From assembly GCA_005879585.1 (NCBI GenBank), contig VBKG01000305.1, positions 1 to 38,669 of the forward strand: a DNA stretch of 38,669 nt, read 5' to 3'. This DNA is from Deltaproteobacteria bacterium. Its GTDB lineage: Bacteria; Desulfobacterota; Binatia; DP-6. This document shows positions 17,612 through 25,659 of this stretch, one piece after another. The number at the start of each line of letters is the position of its first letter. Position 1 is the stretch's first letter. A model generated the notes under the pieces. The model had not been told where the DNA came from, did no database searches, and saw nothing but the letters and a program-made list of their open reading frames with translations. The position numbers and the translations under genes are program-made.

Positions 17612-18523
17612 TCAGCGCGTCGCGAGACGCGCGAGCTCCGCGGGAAGCTCGCTCGTGATCACCACGGGCTCGCCCGTCACCGGATGCGGAAAGCGAAGCG
17701 CGACCGCATGCAACGCATGGCGTCCCCGCGGTAGACCGGCCGGCGGCCCGCCGTAAAGCTCGTCGCCGACCACCGGGTGGCCGCCGAGCGCGAGGTGCAC
17801 CCGCACCTGATGCGTGACCCCGGTGCGCATGATCGCCTCGACGAGTGCATGCGGCCCCGCGTGCCCGGCGACGCGCAGCTCCGTCGACGCGGGCCACGTC
17901 CGTTGCCCCGGCGACCCCGCGACCATGCGACGGCGGTCGTGCGGGTCGTGTGCGAGCGGCACGTCCACCCGCCAGTGGGCCGCTGGCGGTCGTCCCGCCA
18001 CCAGCGCGAGATAGCGCTTCTCGACCGCGCGCGTGCGGAGCGCCTCGCGGAGATGCCGGTACGCCTCCGGCGTCCTCGCGACCAGGAGCAGACCCGACGT
18101 GCCGGTGTCGAGGCGATGGACGAGCCCGGGCGCGAGGGGATCGCCGACGCCGGCGGTCTCCGGATAGCGCGCGAGCACGAATGCCGCGACCGTGCCCCGC
18201 TCGCGCGGGTCGAGCGCGTGCGCCGGCATGCCGCCGGGCTTGTCGAGCACGACGAGGTGCTCGTCTTCGTGGACAATCGGCACGTCGAGCGCGGGCTCCG
18301 GTGCAGGACGGGGCTCGAGCGCCGGGACGGTGACGACGGCACCGGCAGGGACGCGCGCCCCTTTCGCCGCGCGGTGGCCGTCGATGCGCACGAGGCCTTC
18401 CGCGATCAGCGACCGCACCAGGCGTCGGGACAGTCCGGGCAGGGCGGTGCGCACCACCGCGTCGAGCCGCCCACCGACGGTGACCGCGACCGATCGCTCG
18501 GCGGGGCGCCCGCGATCGGTCAC
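17612..18523 (-). CDS. RluA/RluD-family pseudouridine synthase
   Basis: Isomerises uridines in rRNA or tRNA, 303 residues. An S4 RNA-binding domain (about 15-68, with SRRLVRSLIAEGLVRIDG) precedes the catalytic domain. The signature HRLDTGTSGLLL carries catalytic D139, and later motifs KRYLALV and HQVRVHLALGGHPVVGD are intact. The GTG start overlaps the lipase-like gene stop by four bases (GTGA). RluD, RluC and related enzymes cannot be separated by these motifs, so the target position is left open. Confidence 0.9.
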   Translation of the reverse strand: MTDRGRPAERSVAVTVGGRLDAVVRTALPGLSRRLVRSLIAEGLVRIDGHRAAKGARVPAGAVVTVPALEPRPAPEPALDVPIVHEDEHLVVLDKPGGMPAHALDPRERGTVAAFVLARYPETAGVGDPLAPGLVHRLDTGTSGLLLVARTPEAYRHLREALRTRAVEKRYLALVAGRPPAAHWRVDVPLAHDPHDRRRMVAGSPGQRTWPASTELRVAGHAGPHALVEAIMRTGVTHQVRVHLALGGHPVVGDELYGGPPAGLPRGRHALHAVALRFPHPVTGEPVVITSELPAELARLATR

Positions 18524-19374
18524 GAGATCCGGCGCGCCGGCTCCGCCTCCGCGGCGAGGTTTTCCCGCACGAGCTCGTAGATGCGGCGCGAGAAAAGCAG
18601 CGACATGTGCCCGAGGCCGCGGACCTCGATGTTGAACGCGCCGGGGCAGTATGCGCTCGACGGCGGCACGACGAGCGCGTCGTCGCGCGAGTAGATGGAC
18701 ACGATCTCGGTCCGGGAACCCGGCGCCGTGACGCGGCGGAGACAGGCAGATCCCGGCCGCATCTGGCCGAGCATCGCGTCCAGGCGTAGCCGCCGGAACA
18801 CCTCCGTTCCCTGATGCGGGGTGCCGAGCGTGATGATCCGCCGGATGCCGGCGGCGCCGGCACAGAGCGCCGCGCGCGCCACGAGCCCCCCCATGCTGTG
18901 CGCGACGATGTCCACCTCCGACGCGCCGGTCTCGCGCCGGACGCGTGCGATCCGCGCCGCGAGTCGCGCGCCGCTGCGCTCGATGTCGCCGGCGAAGGGC
19001 ACGTGTCCGACCTCGTACAGATGGGTCCAGCCGTCGCGCCGGAGCCGGCGCCCGAGCCAGAGGAAATTCGCGGCGTGTTGCAGGTAGCCGTGGAGGAGCA
19101 CGACAGGCGGGCGGTGCCGCCGCGGGTCGAAGGGACGCGCGTGCCGGCGGCGGAAGGCGAGCGGTGTCATCCAGCCGAGCACGGTCGTCGCCATGCATTC
19201 GAATCCGAAGGCCCGGATGCGCGCCGGCCACGTCGTCGGCTCGTCGTCGTCGCCGCATTCGGCGGGACGCCGGCGACGATCGGCGGCAGCGGCCGCATAG
19301 GCGGCGAGGTTGAACGCGAGCGCACCGGCCGCGATCGGCAGCGCGATCCCGACGACAACCTTGAGCACGACCAC
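18520..19374 (-). CDS. Lipase-like alpha/beta hydrolase with N-terminal membrane anchor
   Basis: A 284-residue serine hydrolase. Residues about 3-30 form a hydrophobic signal anchor. The fold begins at VVLLHGYLQ (about 91); nucleophile S160 lies in AHSMGGL, the probable acid is in the SRDDALVVP segment (about 227) and the probable histidine in GLGHMSLL (about 254). This resembles triacylglycerol lipase/PGAP1-like enzymes, acting on a lipid or ester at or outside the inner membrane. GTG at 19374 is preferred because it is exactly 7 bases past a good -10 box; a second GTG lies two codons on. The substrate is unknown. Confidence 0.82.
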   Translation of the reverse strand: MVVLKVVVGIALPIAAGALAFNLAAYAAAAADRRRRPAECGDDDEPTTWPARIRAFGFECMATTVLGWMTPLAFRRRHARPFDPRRHRPPVVLLHGYLQHAANFLWLGRRLRRDGWTHLYEVGHVPFAGDIERSGARLAARIARVRRETGASEVDIVAHSMGGLVARAALCAGAAGIRRIITLGTPHQGTEVFRRLRLDAMLGQMRPGSACLRRVTAPGSRTEIVSIYSRDDALVVPPSSAYCPGAFNIEVRGLGHMSLLFSRRIYELVRENLAAEAEPARRIS

Positions 19375-19380
19375 GCGGCG

Positions 19381-19409
19381 ACGACAACGCGGCTGGCTCG
19401 GCGTGTCAA
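19381..19409 (-). promoter_or_regulatory. Promoter of the lipase-like gene
   Basis: On the minus strand, perfect TTGACA (19404-19409), a 17-base spacer and TGTCGT (19381-19386). Six bases then separate the -10 box from the GTG start (19374), so the mRNA is predicted to begin at the GTG. Spacing is identical to the erpA promoter. Confidence 0.6.
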
Positions 19410-19452
19410 GTGCAAGCTTGCTTTTCCCGCAAACGCTGCCTAATCACAGGAC

Positions 19453-19469
19453 GCCGGGCCGCTCCCGGC
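19453..19469 (+). promoter_or_regulatory. Hairpin just upstream of manC
   Basis: GCCGGG (19453-19458), loop CCGCT, CCCGGC (19464-19469): a perfect 6-base GC stem ending 10 bases before the manC GTG. No T-run follows, so it is not a typical terminator. It could modulate manC translation, since no Shine-Dalgarno is visible. Confidence 0.3.
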
Positions 19470-19479
19470 CCACACTCCT

Positions 19480-20553
19480 GTGCCACGCCCCCTGCGCTAC
19501 GCGGTCGTCCTGGCCGGAGGCTCCGGGTCGCGCTTCTGGCCGCGCAGTCGCGTGCGCATGCCGAAGCAGCTGCTCCCGATCGTCAGTGCCCGGACGATGC
19601 TCCAGGACACCGTCGCACGCGTTGCCCCCATCGTCCCACGAAAGCGGATCCGCGTCGTGACCGCGCGCGACCACGCACGCGCGGTGCGCGCCCAGCTGCC
19701 GGCGCTCGGCCGTCGGCAGGTGCTCGTCGAGCCGGAAGGCCGCAACACCGCGGCGGCCATCGCGCTCGCCACCCTCGACTTGATGCGCGACCGGGACGAC
19801 GCGGTGATCGCGGTGCTGCCCGCCGATCACGCGATCGACGACGGTCCCCGCTTTCGCGCCGACCTCCGGCTGGCCCTCGACGTCGCCGAGCGGACCGACG
19901 CGCTCGTCACCCTGGGGCTGCGGCCGACGCGTCCGGAGACCGGCTACGGCTACATCCGACCCGGCGGCGCGGTGCGCGGGACGTCCGGCCGGGTCGCGTG
20001 GGTCGAGGCGTTCATCGAGAAACCGGCCCCGCGGCGCGCCGCCGCGTTGCTCGCCAGGGGACGCGTGCTCTGGAACAGCGGTATCTTCGCGTGGCGTGCC
20101 TCGGCCATCCTCGGCGCGCTGCGCGCCCATCTGCCGGCTCTGGTCGCCGCGCTCGAGCGGGCGCTCGACCGGCGCGACCCCGCCGCGCTGGCCGCCGCGT
20201 ACCGCCGGCTCCGTCCGGTGTCCATCGACACCGGCGTCCTCGAGCGCGCCGCCCGCGTGGCGGTCGTGCGGGCCCGGTTCGCGTGGGCCGACGTGGGCAG
20301 CTGGGCCGCGCTCGAAGGGTTCTGGCGCACGGGGAGCAACGGTCACAACGCGATCCGTGGCCGCGCGTTGCCGATCGACAGCCGGGGGTGCGTGGTCGAC
20401 AGCCCGCGGCGTCTGATCGCGCTCGTCGGGGTGGACGATCTCGTGGTCGTCGACTCGCCCGACGCGCTCCTCGTGTGCCACAAGGATCGCGCGCAGGACG
20501 TCCGCCTCGTGGTTCACGAGCTGCGCCGGCGCGGCCTCGAGAGGTATCTCTGA
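19480..20553 (+). CDS. manC: Mannose-1-phosphate guanylyltransferase
   Basis: Makes GDP-mannose from mannose 1-phosphate and GTP for polysaccharide or glycoconjugate synthesis. The 357 residues cover only the guanylyltransferase part; the C-terminal phosphomannose isomerase domain of long ManC proteins is absent. The nucleotide signature is LAGGSGSRFWPRSR (11-24) with MPKQLLP just after; later motifs are PADHAI, ETGYGYI, EAFIEKP and WNSGIF. The GTG start has no clear Shine-Dalgarno and is preceded by a GC hairpin. The stop overlaps the plsB ATG by one base (TGATG). Confidence 0.9.
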   Translation: MPRPLRYAVVLAGGSGSRFWPRSRVRMPKQLLPIVSARTMLQDTVARVAPIVPRKRIRVVTARDHARAVRAQLPALGRRQVLVEPEGRNTAAAIALATLDLMRDRDDAVIAVLPADHAIDDGPRFRADLRLALDVAERTDALVTLGLRPTRPETGYGYIRPGGAVRGTSGRVAWVEAFIEKPAPRRAAALLARGRVLWNSGIFAWRASAILGALRAHLPALVAALERALDRRDPAALAAAYRRLRPVSIDTGVLERAARVAVVRARFAWADVGSWAALEGFWRTGSNGHNAIRGRALPIDSRGCVVDSPRRLIALVGVDDLVVVDSPDALLVCHKDRAQDVRLVVHELRRRGLERYL

Positions 20554-23141
20554 TGGTCGAGCGGCCCGATCCGGCCGTCGAGCCGGTCCCGGAGCGGCGC
20601 GACGACGGCGTCGTCCCGGAGCAGCGCTCGACGATGCTCGAGCGCTTCGGCCTTCTCGCCCGGTTGCTCGTACGGCTGATCTTCAGCCGTGTCCGGCTGC
20701 GGCCCGAGGCCGTCGAGCACCTCCGCCAGCTCGCCCGTCAGGGCACGATCGTCTACGTGATGCGCTACCGCTCCACCCTCGACTATGTGCTCGTGAACGC
20801 TGTCCTGCTGCGCGAGGGGTTGCCGCTCGCGCGCTTCGCTCCCGGGGTCTCGACGGTACGCTTCCGGCCGCTCGGCGACCTGCTGCGGTGGACGTTCCGC
20901 TTCCGCAAGCGTGCGCGTGCCGCAGCACACGCGGCGTGCGCGGGGCTGGTCGCGGCGCGGACGCCGGTCCTCCTCTTCATGCGCAGCCAGGCCGTGGCGG
21001 GCCGGCGCCGCCGCGCCCTCGCCGCGGCACGGCTCGGGCCGGAGTATCTGCGCGACATCGTCCGTGCCGCGCAGGCCAACACGGTCCCGGTCTTCCTCGT
21101 GCCGGTGGCGATCTTCCGCGGCAAGGGATTTCGCCGGAAGGAGTCGCGCTTCACGACGCTCCTCTACAGCGTGCAGGAGGCGCCCGGCGAGGCCAAGCGC
21201 TTCTTCACCTACCTCTGGAACGCCGAGGAGACCCAGCTGACGCTCGGTCGCGAGATCGCCCTCGGACGCTTCGTCGACGAGTACCGCCGCGAAGGCGAGG
21301 AGCGCATCGTGCGGCGGCTCGCGCGGGCGCTCCAGATCTTCCTCTATCGCGAGGAGCGGGTGGTGTGGGGGCCGGCGCTGCTCCCGCGCCGGATCGTCCG
21401 CGATCGGGTGCTGCGCGATGCGGAGCTCAAGCTGCTCATCCGGCGGCTCGCCGCCGAGCGCGGCGTGCCGAAGCGGCGGGTGTGGAAGGAGGCGCGGGGG
21501 TACTTCGGAGAGATGGCCGCCAACTTTAACAGCCTCTACTTCAGCATCCTCGAGCTGCTCTTCAACAGCGTATCGCCGAAACTCTTCTCGGGCCTCGAGA
21601 CCATCGGCCTCGACAAGGTGGTGGACTGCGTCAAGCAACACCCCGTGGTGCTCGTGCCGTGCCACCGCAGCCACTTCGACTACCTGATCCTCTCCTACAT
21701 CTTTCACACCAATTATCTGTCGCCGCCGCACATCGCGGCCGGCATCAATCTGAGCTTCTGGCCGATGGGGCCGCTCTTCCGCGGTGCCGGCGCGTTCTTC
21801 ATCCGGCGCACGTTCGAGAACAACGAGCTCTACAAGATGGTGTTCCGGAAGTACCTCACGTTCCTCATCCGCGAGGGGTACACGCAGGAGTTCTTCATCG
21901 AGGGCGGGCGGACGCGGACGGGCAAGATGCTGACCCCGAAGCTCGGCATGCTCTCGGCCATCGTGAACGCCTTTCTCCAGGGGGTGCGCCGCGACCTCTA
22001 CCTGGTCCCGATCTCGATCCACTACGGCCGCGTCCCGGAGGAGGAGGCGTACAAGAGCGAGATCACCGGCGGCGCCAAGGAGAAGGAGAGCCTCTGGGCG
22101 CTGCTGCGCGCGCGCGGCGTGCTCAAGCGGCGCTACGGCACCACGTACGTGAGCTTCGCGGACCCGATCTCGCTCGACCAGGAGCTCGGCTCGCTCCGCG
22201 AGCGCTTCCGTGCCGGCATCGGCCACGCCGAGGTCGAGGACGAGAAGCGGCGTTTCATCCGCCGGCTCGGGTTCCGGCTCCTGCGCGAGGTGAACCACGC
22301 CGCCGTGGCCGGCGCGACCGCGGTGAGCGCGAGCGCGCTGCTCGGCGCCCCGCAGGCGGCGTGTCGTCTCGCCGACTTCCTCACCGCCGCGCATGCGCTC
22401 GTCGGCCTGCTGCGCGCCCAGGACGTCCGCTTGACCTCGTCGCTCGAGCGGAACGAGGCGTCCAACTACCGCGAGGGGCTCGGCTGGCTCGAGATGGGCG
22501 GGCTGGCGGAACGGTTGCCCGACAGCGACGGCATCGTCATCCACGTTCCGGCCGAGAAGCGGGTGAACCTCGACTTCTACAAGAACAACACGATCCACTT
22601 CTTCCTCGTGCCGTCGCTGCTCACGCGGGCGCTGCTCGCCGAGGTGCCGCTCCCGGCGGTGCTGCCGTACGTCGCGTGGTGGCTCGACTTCTATCGCTGG
22701 GAGTTCCCGCTGCCCGAGCGCGACAAGCTGCGCGAGGACGTGACGCGCTGGCTCGACTACTACGCCGAGGCCGGTGCCCTGGCTGGCGACACCGTCGTCG
22801 GTGACCATGCGGTGATCGGCGCGACGGCCAGCCTCCTCGAGAATTTTCGCGAGGCGTACCTGGTCGCGGCGCGGACCGTCGCCGCGCAAAAGGAGTGGCC
22901 GATCGCCCAGACGGCGCTCCTGCAGCGCATGCGCCGGCAGTTCGCGACGAGCCTCCTCCTCGACGAGGTCCGCAAGCCCGAGGGCAACTCGACGGCGATC
23001 TTCGGCAACGCGCTCTCGCGGCTCGCCGAGCTCGGGCATGTGGCAACGGTGCGCCGCGGGCGGAGCGGGCGCGAGCGCTCGATCGAACCCGGCGCGGACT
23101 TCGACCGGCTGCCCGAGCTGATCCGGCGTCTCGGGACGTAG
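20553..23141 (+). CDS. plsB: Glycerol-3-phosphate 1-O-acyltransferase PlsB
   Basis: Membrane-associated enzyme that transfers an acyl chain to sn-1 of glycerol 3-phosphate, the first step of phospholipid synthesis. The 862 residues slightly exceed the roughly 807 of E. coli PlsB. Acyltransferase motif I is CHRSHFDY (about 370-377) and the glycerol-phosphate motif is EGGRTRTGK (about 450), followed by VPISIHYGRVPEEEAY. The long N-terminal domain (1-330) and helical C-terminal domain typical of PlsB are present. Translationally coupled to manC. The following 102 bases hold a GC hairpin (GCAGCG/CGCTGC, 23155-23175) without a T-run. Confidence 0.95.
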   Translation: MVERPDPAVEPVPERRDDGVVPEQRSTMLERFGLLARLLVRLIFSRVRLRPEAVEHLRQLARQGTIVYVMRYRSTLDYVLVNAVLLREGLPLARFAPGVSTVRFRPLGDLLRWTFRFRKRARAAAHAACAGLVAARTPVLLFMRSQAVAGRRRRALAAARLGPEYLRDIVRAAQANTVPVFLVPVAIFRGKGFRRKESRFTTLLYSVQEAPGEAKRFFTYLWNAEETQLTLGREIALGRFVDEYRREGEERIVRRLARALQIFLYREERVVWGPALLPRRIVRDRVLRDAELKLLIRRLAAERGVPKRRVWKEARGYFGEMAANFNSLYFSILELLFNSVSPKLFSGLETIGLDKVVDCVKQHPVVLVPCHRSHFDYLILSYIFHTNYLSPPHIAAGINLSFWPMGPLFRGAGAFFIRRTFENNELYKMVFRKYLTFLIREGYTQEFFIEGGRTRTGKMLTPKLGMLSAIVNAFLQGVRRDLYLVPISIHYGRVPEEEAYKSEITGGAKEKESLWALLRARGVLKRRYGTTYVSFADPISLDQELGSLRERFRAGIGHAEVEDEKRRFIRRLGFRLLREVNHAAVAGATAVSASALLGAPQAACRLADFLTAAHALVGLLRAQDVRLTSSLERNEASNYREGLGWLEMGGLAERLPDSDGIVIHVPAEKRVNLDFYKNNTIHFFLVPSLLTRALLAEVPLPAVLPYVAWWLDFYRWEFPLPERDKLREDVTRWLDYYAEAGALAGDTVVGDHAVIGATASLLENFREAYLVAARTVAAQKEWPIAQTALLQRMRRQFATSLLLDEVRKPEGNSTAIFGNALSRLAELGHVATVRRGRSGRERSIEPGADFDRLPELIRRLGT

Positions 23142-23243
23142 GTCGGGTGGTCGCGCAGCGCTGCACGATCGCTGCAGGCGAGCGCCGGACGGATCGCGCG
23201 CCGTTGCCGCATCGGTGGCACTGGATTTGCGGATCCGCCGGCA

Positions 23244-25550
23244 GTGCACCTCCGAACGGCTCTGCTCGGGCTCGTCGCCTCGGCGACGCTGGCGAGCGCC
23301 GCGCGCGCCACGGTGATGGTCGCGGCCGGCGACCCGTCGCCGCTCGGCCTGCCCTTCTCGCGCTTCTCCGACGCCGCGCTCGACGACCGCGGACGGGTCG
23401 CGTTCGTCGGCGCATCGGCCGTCCTCTTCGAGGGTCGGGCGGGGGCCGTCCATCACCTGCTCGGCGCGGGCGACCGCTCTCCCGACGGCCGCGTGATCGC
23501 CGACATCGGCCCGCCTGCCGTCGGCCACGCCGGCGTCGTCACGCGGCTCCTCTTCGCGGGCGGCGGCTCCGGGGTGTACCGGCTTCATGGGGGACAGCTC
23601 GACACGCTCGCCGTGGCGGGCGAGCCGGCGGACAGCGGCGGCCGGTTCGCCGGCTTCGGCGCCACGGTCGTCGCCAGCGGCGACAATGCATGGGCGGCGT
23701 TCTCCGCGCTCCTCGACAACGGCGTGCGCGGCATCTTCGTGAGCGATGGGACGGTCGTCCGGAAGGTGGCGGCGACGGGCGAGCTGTCGCCCTCGGGGGG
23801 CACGTTCCAGCAGCTCCGGCTCCTCGGCGTGACCAGCGACGGGCGCGCCGGCTTTCGGGCGGTGGTCGTCGCCGGTCCGGACGGGCTCTTCATGGGCGAC
23901 GGGACCGTGAATGCGCCGGTCGCCATCATCGGCGATGCGAGCCCGATCGGCGGCCAGTTCGTGGCCGTCGGCGCCGGCAGCCTGAACGACGGCGGCACCT
24001 GGGTGTTCCGCGCCACGGTTTCGGGACCGCAGAGCGGCGTGTTCCGTGCCGACACGTCGGGGGGACGGCGGACGCTCGCGCCCGTCGCGCTCGAAGGCGA
24101 CGCCACGCCCACCGGCGAGGTCACGTTCGGCGAGGGCAAGTTCCGCGCCTTCGCCTCGACGCTCGTCCCGGCGATCGACGCCGGGGGTACGATCGTGTTC
24201 CGCGCGACCATCGCGAACGGCCGCGTGAGCGCCGCCGTCGTGCTCGCGCGGACGGGTGAGGCGCTGCGGACGCTCGTCGGCGTTGGCCAGACGACGAGTG
24301 CCGGGCGGCTCGCGCAGCTCCGAGATCCGGTGCTCGCCGACGACGACAGCGTGGTCGTTCCGGCGACGGTCGTCGGCGGGACGTCGGGACTCTTCCGCGT
24401 GCGGCCCGCTGGCACCGTCACCGTGAGCGCGCTGGCGCAGCTCGGGCAACAGACCGACGTGGGCGGGGACTTCCGCTTCACCGACCCGGCCGTCCGTGAC
24501 GACGCGGACAGCGCGGTCTTCCTCGGGCTGCGAGAGGGCGTCTTCGTCGCGAGCGCGCGGGGCCAGACGTCGATGGTGGCCATGCTCGGCGAGTCGACAC
24601 CGCTCGGCGGCCGGTACGACGAGCTCGATCCCCCGGCGGCAGGACCGGGCGGGCGCGTCGTCTTCGGGGCGGCCGTCTTCGGCCCCGATCTCCGGCGCGC
24701 GCTCTTCCTGGCCGGCCCGAGCGGCGCAGTGCCGCTCGTGAAGGCCGGCGATCGGGCGCCCGGCGGCGGCTCGATCCGTGACTTCTTCGTCGGCGTGCGG
24801 GACGCGACCGCGCACGTGAGCGTTGGCCCCGGCGGCTTCGCCTTCCAGGCGGATTTGACGCACACGTCGGGACCGACCGGCCTCTTCGTGCGTCTGGGCC
24901 ACCGACGCATGCTCGTCGCGCGCGCCGATCAGCACGCGCCGGGGGGCGGTCACTACACGAGCTTCGGCACGCCGGCGTACCTCGGCGGCACCCGCGCGGC
25001 GTTCGTCGCCGGCCTCGGCGGGACTTCGGGCGACGTCGGCATCTTCCTGCGAAGCGGCGGGCGCACGCGCCTCCTCGCGCGGGCCGGGGAAGCGACGGGG
25101 ACCCGCGTCGCCGGGAAATTCAACTCTTTCGACTCGCCGGCGGCGGGACCGCCCGGGGTCGCCTTCCGCGCGCTGGTCGACCAGCGCGGCCGTCAGGGCC
25201 TCTTCCTCGTGAACCGGCGCGCGCGCGGCGTCCTCGTCGCGACCGGCGACGCGGCGCCCGACGGCGGCCGCTTCAGCGGCTTCGACGCGACGGCCTTCGC
25301 CGGCTCGCGGCTCGTCTTTCACGCCGCCGTGGCGGGCGGTCCGCGCAGCGAAGGGATCTTTCGCGTCGCGGGCGTGCCGCAGGCGCCGCCGGTGTCCGTC
25401 GACGCGCTCGCCTCCGTCGGCGGTCCCGCACCGGACGGCGGCACCTTCGTCGCCGTCGGCGACCCCGCGGGAAACTCCGGCGGCGCCGTAGCGCTCACCG
25501 CCGACCTCTTCGGCGCATCGACCGCGCGGGCCATCGTCATCCTGCCCTGA
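23244..25550 (+). CDS. Secreted protein with about 14 degenerate tandem repeats
   Basis: A 768-residue exported protein. A signal peptide (about 1-22: basic start, hydrophobic core, cleavage near ARA) is followed almost directly by about 14 repeats of roughly 45-62 residues covering the rest of the chain. Each repeat starts with an A-G-D/E-x-x-P-x-G-G-x-F-like segment, continues with a D-x-G-x-V-x-F-x-A strand and ends with G-L/I-F plus a variable strand. This matches the NxxGxxAF-type tandem-repeat proteins I remember as functionally unassigned. Predicted beta-strands and the repeat size suggest propeller-like blades. There is no membrane helix, lipobox or recognisable C-terminal sorting signal. 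GTG is the only suitable start. Confidence 0.85.
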   Translation: MHLRTALLGLVASATLASAARATVMVAAGDPSPLGLPFSRFSDAALDDRGRVAFVGASAVLFEGRAGAVHHLLGAGDRSPDGRVIADIGPPAVGHAGVVTRLLFAGGGSGVYRLHGGQLDTLAVAGEPADSGGRFAGFGATVVASGDNAWAAFSALLDNGVRGIFVSDGTVVRKVAATGELSPSGGTFQQLRLLGVTSDGRAGFRAVVVAGPDGLFMGDGTVNAPVAIIGDASPIGGQFVAVGAGSLNDGGTWVFRATVSGPQSGVFRADTSGGRRTLAPVALEGDATPTGEVTFGEGKFRAFASTLVPAIDAGGTIVFRATIANGRVSAAVVLARTGEALRTLVGVGQTTSAGRLAQLRDPVLADDDSVVVPATVVGGTSGLFRVRPAGTVTVSALAQLGQQTDVGGDFRFTDPAVRDDADSAVFLGLREGVFVASARGQTSMVAMLGESTPLGGRYDELDPPAAGPGGRVVFGAAVFGPDLRRALFLAGPSGAVPLVKAGDRAPGGGSIRDFFVGVRDATAHVSVGPGGFAFQADLTHTSGPTGLFVRLGHRRMLVARADQHAPGGGHYTSFGTPAYLGGTRAAFVAGLGGTSGDVGIFLRSGGRTRLLARAGEATGTRVAGKFNSFDSPAAGPPGVAFRALVDQRGRQGLFLVNRRARGVLVATGDAAPDGGRFSGFDATAFAGSRLVFHAAVAGGPRSEGIFRVAGVPQAPPVSVDALASVGGPAPDGGTFVAVGDPAGNSGGAVALTADLFGASTARAIVILP

Positions 25551-25608
25551 GACGACGTCGTCCGCGTGGGTGACGGGCGAAGACGCGGCGTGGCCGCGCC
25601 TTCCTCAT

Positions 25609-25638
25609 TTGACACTCCCCCACCGAAGCCAGTACTCA
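25609..25638 (+). promoter_or_regulatory. Candidate promoter of the lysS-lol-bam-lpx operon
   Basis: Perfect TTGACA (25609-25614), an 18-base spacer and a weak -10, TACTCA (25633-25638). The predicted leader is about 15 bases to the lysS ATG. A longer in-frame reading from 25570 would start before this promoter, so the ATG at 25660 is preferred. Confidence 0.45.
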
Positions 25639-25659
25639 GCACACCTCGAGACGCCCACG

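Noticed and set aside
23155-23175. Hairpin GCAGCG/CGCTGC after plsB as a terminator
   Set aside because: A stem of six with a nine-base loop and no T-run; such stems are frequent by chance at this G+C content.
20514-25322. A 1602-codon open frame on the minus strand
   Set aside because: It lies antisense to plsB and the repeat protein, has low-complexity Arg/Glu/Ala-rich composition and no domain. Long antisense frames are expected where codons end in G or C.
25570-25659. Longer N-terminus for lysS starting at 25570
   Set aside because: It precedes a TTGACA promoter box, and the extra residues do not match LysRS.
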